In this document: in pieces, positions 55,053 through 62,939 of the stretch
Numbering within the stretch: position 1 is the stretch's first letter
Layout of the letters: every line of letters starts with the position of its first letter
Virus record (IMG/VR): IMGVR_UViG_3300046820_002568
Location: 62,001-126,000 of that record
DNA length: 64,000 nucleotides
Direction: 5' to 3' (one strand)
Source of the DNA: a virus
Position numbers and translations under genes: made by a program
The notes under the pieces: model-generated
What the model saw: the letters and a program-made list of their open reading frames with translations, nothing else
The model's database searches: none
Told to the model about the DNA's origin: nothing

Positions 55053-55868
55053 TTAATACTTCTTTTTAACTCCTCCATGTGTTGAATACATTTGTACGAT
55101 GTTATCAGGGTCATCTTTTAATGCACTTTTCATCTTTTCTAAGTTTCTTAAATCATCATCTGAAAATCCAATTGTAGGAATAAAATTATTGCTTACATCA
55201 TTTTTAAGGTAAGGAGTCTGCCCAAGTTTTTTTGACATATTAATAACATACCTTGAAAATTCTTTTATTGCATCAACTTTTCCTTGTTCGGGACTTTGTG
55301 CTGACCCCTTTCCGTAAGTAACAGGATAATATTTGTTCATATTTAAATATTGTTCTATTAATTCAGAATCACTTAATTCATCTTCACCAGAAATCTCCCT
55401 GTATTTCTTTAAATTTCTTACAAGTTCTTTCTTTGAAAGTCCCTTATATCCAACTTCTATAAGATTTTCGATGGCTTGCTTAATTGTCTCGGGAGAGTGA
55501 CCTCTTGCTGTTATAATGGAAAAAATTGACCCTCCATTAATACATTCCACAAAATCATCCCAAGCCGGACCAGTTTTTGCAAGTAAGGAATCAATTATAA
55601 ATTTTTTGTTTCCCGCTTCTGAGAAATTTCTAAAAGGATTCTCAGCAAAACCAACTATAGTCTTACCTTTATATTCAAAATCTTCTGTGCCAATTTTTGT
55701 CCTGTGTTCAGCAAAATCTTCTGTTCCCATACCAACTTCGTTTCCTTCAGAATCTTTTAAAATAATCTGAGTTGGCATATACATTAAATTATCATCCCAG
55801 TCAAAAGCATAATACTTTAAATCAGGAGTCAATTCTTCTTTAAAACCTTCTACTAACTTTAACTTCAT
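55053..55868 (-). CDS. HAD-superfamily phosphatase-like protein
   Basis: A 271-residue protein with the four HAD motifs. Motif I is AFDWDDNL (D23 nucleophile, D25), motif II is SIITARGH (T120), a Lys-containing stretch (YGKGSAQSPEQGK) is a candidate for motif III, and motif IV is IGFSDDDLRN (D237-D239). HAD enzymes are metal-dependent phosphatases or related hydrolases; a sugar, nucleotide or polynucleotide phosphate are all possible substrates. It lies between the sheath and tube genes and is bounded by a terminator and a candidate promoter, an odd place for an enzyme. The cap region (about 30-115) is not one I can assign. A TATTTAT box (55873-55879) lies just before its ATG. Confidence 0.7.
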   Translation of the reverse strand: MKLKLVEGFKEELTPDLKYYAFDWDDNLMYMPTQIILKDSEGNEVGMGTEDFAEHRTKIGTEDFEYKGKTIVGFAENPFRNFSEAGNKKFIIDSLLAKTGPAWDDFVECINGGSIFSIITARGHSPETIKQAIENLIEVGYKGLSKKELVRNLKKYREISGEDELSDSELIEQYLNMNKYYPVTYGKGSAQSPEQGKVDAIKEFSRYVINMSKKLGQTPYLKNDVSNNFIPTIGFSDDDLRNLEKMKSALKDDPDNIVQMYSTHGGVKKKY

Positions 55869-55872
55869 AACT

Positions 55873-55879
55873 ATAAATA
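55873..55879 (-). promoter_or_regulatory. TATTTAT box before the HAD gene
   Basis: The minus strand reads ATATATTTATAGTT directly before the ATG at 55868, immediately after the sheath terminator. A fresh promoter there would restart transcription. Confidence 0.35.
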
Positions 55880-55890
55880 TATTAAAAATA

Positions 55891-55918
55891 AAAAACCCCC
55901 TGTTTCCAGAGGGTTTTT
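55891..55918 (-). terminator. Rho-independent terminator after the sheath gene
   Basis: On the minus strand a 12-bp stem (AAAAACCCTCTG/CAGGGGGTTTTT, one G-U pair) is closed by a GAAA tetraloop and followed by an A/T-rich tract. This is a strong terminator isolating the sheath message. Confidence 0.88.
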
Positions 55919-55938
55919 AAATTTATTTGTTTTCGATA

Positions 55939-58900
55939 TTAGATATTTTCGAAACTTGCTCCTTGTGGAGTGATAATAAACTCGATGTCGATAAATTCAA
56001 GAGCCTTAGTTGGCTTTAAGAATATTCGTCCTGACATTTGGTTAGAATCAAAATCCTCAGGGTTGTTTGATACAGTTACACGGAAGTCAGTGATACCACG
56101 GTCTCTTCTGATAGCATCCAAGATTGGGTTTACTGAATCCAAGAACTGTTGTCTTACAACTGCGTCGTTTTGTTCGAACAACAATCTGATAGCAACTGCA
56201 GAAATCAATTTACGAGCTTGTAACAACAATCTTCTCACATTAACTCTGTCAAGAGGACTTTCTCTAACCTGAAGTGTCTTATTACCCCAAATTACAGTTC
56301 CAACATCGTTAAATGTTGCGATTGGGTTAAGTCTTCCTTGGTAAAGAGTATCTCTATCAAGTTGTGTTAATCTGCGTCTTGCTCTTACTGAATTAACAAT
56401 ACCTCTTGTGTAACCTGCGGTTGCGAACCAAGGGAATGCTATGTTATCAGTAAGTGCTAAGTTACGACATACTTCAGCCGTTGCTGGAATATAGATTTGA
56501 GTGTTGTATACACTATCACGAGTCAATACCCATGGGTAGTAAGTAATAGTGTAGTTTGAATCAATATTAGCATCTTCCAATGCGACAACAGCATCTTGTG
56601 GATATACAAAGTTATCCATAGAACCTGAAGGTTGTAACAAATCAAAGTCAGGTGTTGTTGTAACATAAATTGAGTCAGCTCTGTCAATTTCAACCATATC
56701 AATCGCAGCTCTTACCAATTTATAGTTATTAACATGGTCAATACCAGGAGTTGCAAATACATTAATATTAATAATACCAGGATTGTTAAATGACTCAATA
56801 CCGAGTAAGTATGCGTAGTAGTCAGTATTAGCGTAGTCAGATGTGTTATCTTCTACAGTAATTTGTCTAAATGCACCCCATCCTGTTGCGTTTGCATATG
56901 GCTGACAACCCGCTCTTGCACCATATAGGTAACCAGTTTTACCAAGTACAAAATCATCACCATTAGTTCTATACTCTCTATAGATGTCCCAACCGTCAAA
57001 ACCACCATAAGGAAGTACGGTAAATTTACGAGAATAAGTTCTAAAGTATGTTTCGTTAGAATTTGTTGGTTCAGTGTTAAATTGTCCAGCACCTACCTCA
57101 AAGGCCGATTGACCTGAAGTTGAATATATAGATGAGATTAATACAACACTAGCACCACTATCCATGTGGAAACCTTTTGTTAAATAAGACCAATTAGAAT
57201 ATGTTTGTTCTGTACAAGTCCAACCTGAAGGAGTTTGTTTACCTTTGTAATCAAAGAAGTTCACATCCCATCCAACAGATGTACTAAATCCAAGGTAGCT
57301 TCTTCTAACATTATCACCCGAACTAATCACTTCATCATCTACACCCAAAATAGTACCAAATGGTGGATTATATAATACATCACCAGGTGCGTTATACTGA
57401 GTTTTATAGATTGGGAAAGGAGGAGTTGATGTTGAGTAATTTCTTATCAAGTATCCCTCAAAACCTGCAGGAAGAGCGTCTGATGGGGCATCCTCATTAA
57501 CCTCAAGCATAATGTATTTAGAATTAATTGCATACTCTCCGTCAGTTGTACCAATCTTTTTAGCAACATAGTTGTTTTGAGCTGGGTCCATTGAACAACT
57601 TGTATACTTTTCTAAAATTACAGGATTTGCATCAGTATCGTTATAATCTCTAACAAGTACATCAAATGTCATAAGGTCAAAAGACATATTTGCAACCGAT
57701 AATTTAACTTCTCTGTTTGCTGAGTTACCATCTGAAATAGTGATATATCTGAAAAGTTGATAAACTGTATTACCACGAAGTTCAGAAACAATCCATGGTG
57801 AGTAAGCAGTTTGGTATCTTTCCAAATAGTTAGCAATTGAAGTTGAACTATTACCTTGGGCTTGAGGTAAATAAATCAATGTAGAATTTAACCCTCTAAT
57901 AAAACCTTTATTATATCCATGATACAATAATGTTGGGAATCTCTCCTCAACAAATATCGGAACATCGACCCTATTTTTTTGGAAGTTACCGGTGCCAAAA
58001 ACTTTACTAATAAAGTTTGAGTTAGTGTCATCTAATGAAATTTCAAAATTTGTAACCGCAGAATCTTTATCAGTAATAGAAACTCCAAATGTTCCATAAG
58101 GATTTTCAAGAACTCCTGAGTAGGCTCCTGTGAAATCTAATGTGACAGTGTTCCCAGTTACTTGATATTGAGGACCGTGATTTGTGGTTGAATATTCAGT
58201 AATACCTCTTGAGCGTAATGTCGCCATAACAACATTGTCGTATTCAGTATAAGCGGTGCCTAGATATGGGAAAATATCATAAGTAATTGTCCCAGTAGGA
58301 GTAACACCCGAAGCAAAAGTCGTAACTGTAGCATACCAAGAATATCCTGTATATGTTCCTGAACCATTAGGTACAAATGCCCCGTAATACCAAGGGTCAT
58401 TTAGAGCATCTGTTAGTGTGTTTGCTGAGTATACAGAACCGTCAACTCCAAAATTGTTAGTAACTGTTCTTGAACCAATTGCAGTTACACCTGAAGAGTG
58501 AAGAGAACCCCAAAGACTAATTGTACTACCACTAGAAGATGGATTACCAACAATCGATAATATAAATGCATCCAAGTCATCTTGATAAGAAGAAGTACTT
58601 CCATCAAATTTTATATATGGTGTTGAAAATTCAAGTCCCGCTGAAGTTGCGGAAAACGCACCAACCGTATAAGTTACGACTGAAGTTCCAGTGTTTACAG
58701 AAAAAGTAAAAGTTGCTGTTCCAGCAGCCGCTGCTCCCTCTATAATTGTAGAAGAATTTACATTTGCAATAGAAGTTAATGACCAAGATGGTCCTGCATC
58801 ATAACCTGAAAGACCAAGTACTCTTGATACAAATAATTGATTTGATTGTTGTAAATACGCCTTAGCAATATATGCTAATTCATACTTTGGAATTTGTGTG

Positions 58901-59100
58901 TTCACAAATTTTTCCGGACTTGTTGTACCAAAATACGCTTGGAACTCTTCATAATTTGTCACAAAAATAGGTTCAAAAGCTGGACCTTTCAGTGTTTCAC
59001 CTGCAATACCAAGCGTTGTAACACCTACACTTTGTGCAACATACGAAAGTTCGGTTTCGGTAGTATACACACCGGGAGAAACGAAAACTTTTGTTGCCAT
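55939..59100 (-). CDS. Contractile tail sheath protein, gp18-like
   Basis: A 1053-residue protein (T4 gp18 is 659). The N-terminus (FVSPGVYTTETELSYVAQSV, then GIAGETLKGPAFEPIFVTNY and a F...FG element) is the typical sheath start. The C-terminus (DRDTLYQGRLNPIATFNDVG, then VIWGNKTLQ and VNVRRLLLQARKLI) is the conserved sheath core that wraps the tube. About 300 extra residues lie mainly between residues 130 and 430 and between 480 and 740, and probably form surface domains. It has its own upstream gap with a TATTTAT box (59134) and its own terminator, as expected for a very abundant protein. The start is ATG 59100. Confidence 0.95.
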   Translation of the reverse strand: MATKVFVSPGVYTTETELSYVAQSVGVTTLGIAGETLKGPAFEPIFVTNYEEFQAYFGTTSPEKFVNTQIPKYELAYIAKAYLQQSNQLFVSRVLGLSGYDAGPSWSLTSIANVNSSTIIEGAAAAGTATFTFSVNTGTSVVTYTVGAFSATSAGLEFSTPYIKFDGSTSSYQDDLDAFILSIVGNPSSSGSTISLWGSLHSSGVTAIGSRTVTNNFGVDGSVYSANTLTDALNDPWYYGAFVPNGSGTYTGYSWYATVTTFASGVTPTGTITYDIFPYLGTAYTEYDNVVMATLRSRGITEYSTTNHGPQYQVTGNTVTLDFTGAYSGVLENPYGTFGVSITDKDSAVTNFEISLDDTNSNFISKVFGTGNFQKNRVDVPIFVEERFPTLLYHGYNKGFIRGLNSTLIYLPQAQGNSSTSIANYLERYQTAYSPWIVSELRGNTVYQLFRYITISDGNSANREVKLSVANMSFDLMTFDVLVRDYNDTDANPVILEKYTSCSMDPAQNNYVAKKIGTTDGEYAINSKYIMLEVNEDAPSDALPAGFEGYLIRNYSTSTPPFPIYKTQYNAPGDVLYNPPFGTILGVDDEVISSGDNVRRSYLGFSTSVGWDVNFFDYKGKQTPSGWTCTEQTYSNWSYLTKGFHMDSGASVVLISSIYSTSGQSAFEVGAGQFNTEPTNSNETYFRTYSRKFTVLPYGGFDGWDIYREYRTNGDDFVLGKTGYLYGARAGCQPYANATGWGAFRQITVEDNTSDYANTDYYAYLLGIESFNNPGIININVFATPGIDHVNNYKLVRAAIDMVEIDRADSIYVTTTPDFDLLQPSGSMDNFVYPQDAVVALEDANIDSNYTITYYPWVLTRDSVYNTQIYIPATAEVCRNLALTDNIAFPWFATAGYTRGIVNSVRARRRLTQLDRDTLYQGRLNPIATFNDVGTVIWGNKTLQVRESPLDRVNVRRLLLQARKLISAVAIRLLFEQNDAVVRQQFLDSVNPILDAIRRDRGITDFRVTVSNNPEDFDSNQMSGRIFLKPTKALEFIDIEFIITPQGASFENI

Positions 59101-59133
59101 TTGTTTTTTTGTTTTTTAAAGATTTATTTTTCA

Positions 59134-59140
59134 ATAAATA
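59134..59140 (-). promoter_or_regulatory. TATTTAT box before the sheath gene
   Basis: The minus strand reads GGTATTTATTG about 33 bases before the ATG. ACTTTT lies 20 bases upstream of the box, the same spacing as in the module-2 promoter. Confidence 0.4.
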
Positions 59141-59176
59141 CCATATAAAAAAACAAAAGTTTTTATTTAACAAAAC

Positions 59177-59211
59177 TATTTATTTAAAAGTAAGAATAAA
59201 TTCTTACTTTT
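59177..59211 (+). promoter_or_regulatory. Candidate promoter and operator of the third RHH gene
   Basis: On the plus strand a TATTTAT box (59177-59183) is followed at once by a perfect 11-bp inverted repeat (59186-59196 AAAAGTAAGAA / 59201-59211 TTCTTACTTTT, loop TAAA) ending 7 bases before the TTG start. The repeat could be the operator of the small RHH protein or act as an attenuator. Confidence 0.45.
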
Positions 59212-59218
59212 TTCTGCT

Positions 59219-59368
59219 TTGTCAATTAAGAACCTCAAGATATCAGAAGAATCTCACACAATACTAAAAAAGTATTGCCAAAAAAAAGGATTAAAGATTC
59301 ATAAGTTCTTAGAGAATTTAATAATTGAAACCTGTTCTGAAAAGAAAGATTTATACGGAGAACTTTAA
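59219..59368 (+). CDS. Small ribbon-helix-helix protein with TTG start
   Basis: A 49-residue frame from TTG 59219 to a TAA ending at 59368, missed if only ATG is allowed. The protein reads LKISEESHTILKKYCQKKGL then KIHKFLENLII, the classic pattern of small phage/bacterial Arc/CopG-type proteins (strand, helix, KKGLKI turn, helix). No ATG exists in the frame; TTG is the only plausible start. It is opposite in strand to its neighbours and overlaps the 3' end of the 352-residue gene by four bases. A perfect inverted repeat just upstream suggests autoregulation. It has no HNH partner, unlike the other two RHH genes. Confidence 0.65.
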   Translation: MSIKNLKISEESHTILKKYCQKKGLKIHKFLENLIIETCSEKKDLYGEL

Positions 59369-60423
59369 ATTACCTCAACTGATATCTGTATCTTTGAAGG
59401 AATTGTATTATCAGTTTTAACAATATTAATTAATAATACATCTTCTGAATTTACAGATAATTTTGAATCAGGTTGATTTAGGATGTCATCCCCATAAAAC
59501 AAACCATTAATTGTAAAAGTATAAGAGTCGATATTATCTAATCCAACAAGTCGTAAATTTGCGTTGTATTTAAACTCTTGTGTAAAACTCGTATCACCAA
59601 ATGGAAAATCAAACACTAAATCAAAATTTGAACTCGTGTCAGTTGTCCTACGATTTTTTTTAACTTTAGGCGATTTTTCATTTGTTTCTAAAAGTGTAAA
59701 AGTTCTGCTAACACCAGGACTTACTTGGAATTCATTTTCATCCATTAAGAACCCCATCATTGTAAAATTGTAACTTTGAATGTAATATTTTCTTTTTTCT
59801 ATTTCTGTTACAGATTCATCTTGAAGGTCATCCATAATAATTGGGATGTAGTGACCTTTAATTTGAGTGTATGCTTGTCTTGACGAAAATTTTTCTATAA
59901 TAACTTTATTTAAAGCATTTAACTCCCTCATTCTGTTACAAATGATTTTTATTGAGAATTTAATATCCACAGGAACAGGTTGTGGAATTGTGTAAACATC
60001 CATTCCCTTAACTCCATTATCCCAATTTGGGACCATTGCATAAAAAAATTGTTTTCTATTTGGTATTGTATATTGAAGGGATGGAAGTGTTCCGTATTTT
60101 ACTTCAGGATTTCTAACTGTCGTAATTACAGGAACACTAACATTTTTATCTAAATCATTGATATTCCAAGTTTGGGTAAACTGAGCCCAATTCTGGGTTG
60201 TAATTAAAATATCAACAACAGGAACTACTTTACCATCGGTTACAACTCTTAGTTCGTTTTTAACAAAATCTAAAAAACCTCTGTCTAAATCTTCATGTAA
60301 AATTGATTTTGGTAAAAAAGTTCCGTACTGATTTATTTGGTCGAGCATTTCTTGTCTTCTTGACGGACCATATAATTCAGGAGTCAATCTAATATGTTTT
60401 TTTATTTTCTTTCCAAATCCCAT
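59365..60423 (-). CDS. Tail completion / sheath stabiliser-like protein (gp15-like candidate)
   Basis: A 352-residue protein (T4 gp15 is 272). It contains PVPVDIKFSIKIICNRMREL, a basic helix, HYIPIIMDD, and IEKRKYYIQSYNFTMMGFLM. The order and spacing recall T4 gp15 (PSPIKMIYELSIF ... DIPFKRDIKI ... RRRIEWSLTFEVNGWMY). gp15 caps the sheath and tube at the head end. The gene lies upstream of the sheath gene and one base downstream of another neck candidate, a setting that fits. The C-terminal 90 residues are a separate beta region. The assignment is by remembered pattern, not alignment. Confidence 0.55.
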   Translation of the reverse strand: MGFGKKIKKHIRLTPELYGPSRRQEMLDQINQYGTFLPKSILHEDLDRGFLDFVKNELRVVTDGKVVPVVDILITTQNWAQFTQTWNINDLDKNVSVPVITTVRNPEVKYGTLPSLQYTIPNRKQFFYAMVPNWDNGVKGMDVYTIPQPVPVDIKFSIKIICNRMRELNALNKVIIEKFSSRQAYTQIKGHYIPIIMDDLQDESVTEIEKRKYYIQSYNFTMMGFLMDENEFQVSPGVSRTFTLLETNEKSPKVKKNRRTTDTSSNFDLVFDFPFGDTSFTQEFKYNANLRLVGLDNIDSYTFTINGLFYGDDILNQPDSKLSVNSEDVLLINIVKTDNTIPSKIQISVEVI

Positions 60424-60938
60424 TATAATCCTCTAAATTCATTATCGTTTACAGGAACCGCAATAATGGTTCTGTAAAATGGTTTGTAACCACCATAAGT
60501 ATGTTTGTTGTCCGACACCACACGACCATCATTTGCAACTGAGTAATACCTAACTCTTTTTTCAGTTTCATAATAACCAACATAATCACCAAATTCAACT
60601 TCAATACCAAGTTCATCAAGATGTGATTGGTAGACTGAAATTCTAATATTACCAGGTTCCATTTGGTCAAGTTTAGAATTACCCAAAAACTTATTCTCAG
60701 GTGCTGATACTTGAACGAATGCCTTAAATTCTATTGGTGGATGAAACTTAATAGAATCTTTTGTAGTTTCACCGTAGACATCATCAGTATTTGTTTTGGC
60801 CCTATCAACTTTGTATAAAACAAGAGTGAAATTCATATCCCCATGAAGCCACTCCTTACCCATATTCACATCAAGGTTAAAATCCTCGGCTCCAAAGAAT
60901 TTATTTAATCTTGTAATTGGGATATTCCTCTGTGACAT
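60423..60938 (-). CDS. Neck-like protein candidate (gp14 position)
   Basis: A 171-residue beta-rich protein with ATG at 60938, overlapping the gp15-like gene by one base. The segment EFGDYVGYYETEKRVRYYSV and the following GGYKPFYRTIIAV weakly recall the C-terminal half of T4 gp14 (EGDLIYFP ... FEINWVEPYDPFY). Head-to-tail neck genes precede gp15 in T4, which fits the order here. Confidence in the specific name is low; a virion head-tail joining role is reasonable. It heads the whole minus-strand tail block and has a TATTTAT box five bases before its ATG. Confidence 0.4.
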   Translation of the reverse strand: MSQRNIPITRLNKFFGAEDFNLDVNMGKEWLHGDMNFTLVLYKVDRAKTNTDDVYGETTKDSIKFHPPIEFKAFVQVSAPENKFLGNSKLDQMEPGNIRISVYQSHLDELGIEVEFGDYVGYYETEKRVRYYSVANDGRVVSDNKHTYGGYKPFYRTIIAVPVNDNEFRGL

Positions 60939-60975
60939 ATTGATAAATATCTAATTTTGAATTATAATTAACATA
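60939..60975. promoter_or_regulatory. Divergent promoter region
   Basis: Only 37 bases separate the minus-strand neck gene from the plus-strand helicase gene. The minus strand carries a TATTTAT box at 60943-60949. The plus strand carries TAATTTTG (60952-60959), which fits the TAnnTTTG -7 element of Bacteroidota promoters, but no TTG at the usual upstream spacing was found. Confidence 0.45.
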
Positions 60976-62745
60976 GTGCAAGAATCTGTTGACATTAGAA
61001 GTATTGAACAGAAAGCCCTACAAATCTTAGAAGAATACAAGGGCTCAAATAACTATATCCTAAAGTTAAAACAACAGCATGCAGTTAACCAAAAATTTAT
61101 CCCAACAAGAGCCCAATGTGATTATATAATTGGGTTCAATCAGGTGGAACCAAAAGTTGCAAAAAAGTGGGTTGATATTGATTCATATTTTGCAAAAAAA
61201 CTTGTGGATGATAATCCATTCATTAAGGAACCTGATAAAATTTATGTTGAAAAACTTCTTGTAGAAAAAGATAAGTCATATCACATTTGGGGAAAGATTT
61301 TTAGTGGGGATACAATTCACGACTTTTGGATTCCTAAAACGGCAATCCATAAAGCAAAAACAAGAACTGCTGAAGTTGATTGGGATAAGTATTCTCACAG
61401 ACCCGCTCTTAATCATCAAAAAGAATGTATCATTAAACTTCTTGAAAATGACAAATACATTGTTGCCGATGATATGGGTCTCGGAAAGACAACCTCAACT
61501 GTTATTTCATCTATTGAAAGTGGGGCCAAAAAGATTTTAATCATCTGTCCCGCAACACTCAAGATAAATTGGAAAAGGGAAATTGCTCTTTATACCGATG
61601 AATCAGTTTACATTGTTGAGAGTAAGAAATGGGAGGAGGGTCACAAATATTATATTATAAATTACGATATAATGAAAAACTTCCACGAACCAAAATCAAA
61701 AGAATCTATTTTAATGAAAGAGAATTTTGATTTGGTTGTAATTGATGAAGCTCACTATATTTCAAACCCTCAAGCTCAGAGAACAAAAATTATAAACGAT
61801 TTGGTTGGAAATTCTGAAAGACTTTGGCTTTTAACAGGAACTCCGATGACCTCAAGACCAATGAATTATTACAATCTTCTAAATTTAATTGAGAGTCCTG
61901 TTGCCGCAAATTGGATGGCATACGCCATTAGATATTGTGCGGGTTATCAGTTCTCAGTTGGAAAAAGAAAAGTTTGGAATGTTAATGGGGCATCAAATCT
62001 CGAAGAATTGAGAGACAGAACTTCCCGTCATGTGATTAGAAGATTAAAAACTGAGGTCTTGGATTTACCTGATAAAATTATTACACCACTTTACCAAAGA
62101 CTAAGTTCAAGATTATATGAAGAACTTATGGGTGAATACTATGACTGGTACACAAACAAAAAAGAAGAGTCAAAATCTTTGACCATTCAGTTCTCAAAAC
62201 TAACAAAAGTTAGACAGGTAATTGCTGAAGAAAAAATTGCGACCACAATTGAGGTTGCGGAAAACATTATTGAACAAGGAAAGAAAGTTATAATCTTTTC
62301 AAACTTTACAGAACCCCTTCAAAAAATTCATGAACATTTTAAAAAACAATCTGTTTATTTGGACGGGTCAACATCAAAACCAGCAAGACAAAAGGCTGTG
62401 GATGACTTCCAAGAAAATGATAAAGTAAAAGTTTTTTGTGGGAATATTAAAGCCGCTGGTGTTGGAATTACATTAACTGCCGCCGAAGCTGTCATTATGA
62501 ATGACCTTTCATTTTTACCTTCAGACCACGCTCAAGCGGAGGATAGGTCTTACAGATACGGACAAAAAAATAATGTTTTGGTCTACTACCCTATTTTCGA
62601 AAATACTTTGGAGATGGAAATTTATAATATTTTATCAAGAAAGAAACAAATCATAGGAACCGTTATGGGGGATACCCAAGATTCGGAGACAGATATAGTT
62701 GAGCAAATACTTAATGAAATTAATTCATACTCAAATAAAAGATAA
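60976..62745 (+). CDS. SNF2-family DNA helicase/translocase
   Basis: A 589-residue superfamily 2 ATPase starting with GTG at 60976. Walker A is DDMGLGKT near 166-172, the DEAH box is VIDEAHYIS (257-260), motif III is LTGTPM, and motif VI is AEDRSYRYGQKN, which together define the SNF2 group. The first ~140 residues are an accessory domain I cannot name. In phages such enzymes may do the work of T4 UvsW, branching and remodelling recombination intermediates. It is the first gene of the plus-strand unit and lies upstream of an RHH-HNH module, opposite in direction to the tail genes. Confidence 0.92.
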   Translation: MQESVDIRSIEQKALQILEEYKGSNNYILKLKQQHAVNQKFIPTRAQCDYIIGFNQVEPKVAKKWVDIDSYFAKKLVDDNPFIKEPDKIYVEKLLVEKDKSYHIWGKIFSGDTIHDFWIPKTAIHKAKTRTAEVDWDKYSHRPALNHQKECIIKLLENDKYIVADDMGLGKTTSTVISSIESGAKKILIICPATLKINWKREIALYTDESVYIVESKKWEEGHKYYIINYDIMKNFHEPKSKESILMKENFDLVVIDEAHYISNPQAQRTKIINDLVGNSERLWLLTGTPMTSRPMNYYNLLNLIESPVAANWMAYAIRYCAGYQFSVGKRKVWNVNGASNLEELRDRTSRHVIRRLKTEVLDLPDKIITPLYQRLSSRLYEELMGEYYDWYTNKKEESKSLTIQFSKLTKVRQVIAEEKIATTIEVAENIIEQGKKVIIFSNFTEPLQKIHEHFKKQSVYLDGSTSKPARQKAVDDFQENDKVKVFCGNIKAAGVGITLTAAEAVIMNDLSFLPSDHAQAEDRSYRYGQKNNVLVYYPIFENTLEMEIYNILSRKKQIIGTVMGDTQDSETDIVEQILNEINSYSNKR

Positions 62746-62779
62746 AAGTATAACTTTTACTATGTATTAAGATATTTAT
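62744..62779 (+). promoter_or_regulatory. Candidate promoter/operator of RHH-HNH module 2
   Basis: A near-palindrome AAAAGTATAACTTTTA (62744-62759) overlaps the helicase stop codon. A TATTTAT box (62773-62779) follows 13 bases later, and the RHH ATG comes 4 bases after that. The arrangement repeats that of module 1 (34249-34285). Confidence 0.5.
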
Positions 62780-62783
62780 TATT

Positions 62784-62939
62784 ATGGGAAGACCACCAAA
62801 AAAAGAAGAGGATAAAAAAATTAAAATAGGTATTAGTTTAGATAAAAAACTATATAACAAAATAATGAAAGATGGAGGAAAGGTTTCCCGAATAATTGAA
62901 GGAATTATCAATGAATATTGTGAAAACAAAAATTTGTAG
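62784..62939 (+). CDS. Small ribbon-helix-helix protein (module 2)
   Basis: A 51-residue frame from ATG 62784 to TAG 62937-62939. It begins MGRPPKK, then a strand KIKIGISLDKKL and two helices (VSRIIEGIINEY). It matches the module-1 protein in the MGR start, the K(V/I)G(V/I)S(I/L)D strand and the Y.EN.N end. Its last 29 bases overlap the start of the HNH gene, so the nuclease is probably translated only when this gene is. As an Arc/CopG-type protein it likely binds DNA as a dimer, possibly the palindrome just upstream. Whether it represses the module or guides the nuclease cannot be told. Confidence 0.78.
   Translation: MGRPPKKEEDKKIKIGISLDKKLYNKIMKDGGKVSRIIEGIINEYCENKNL

Noticed and set aside
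62744-62759. The palindrome after the helicase gene as a terminator
   Set aside because: The stem is only six A/T-rich pairs with no following T run, and a near-identical sequence stands at the same distance before the other RHH gene, which fits an operator better.
62896-62911. TTG start for the second HNH protein
   Set aside because: An in-frame ATG at 62911 lies nearer the homologous start of the module-1 protein (both then read M...K.K.C..C).
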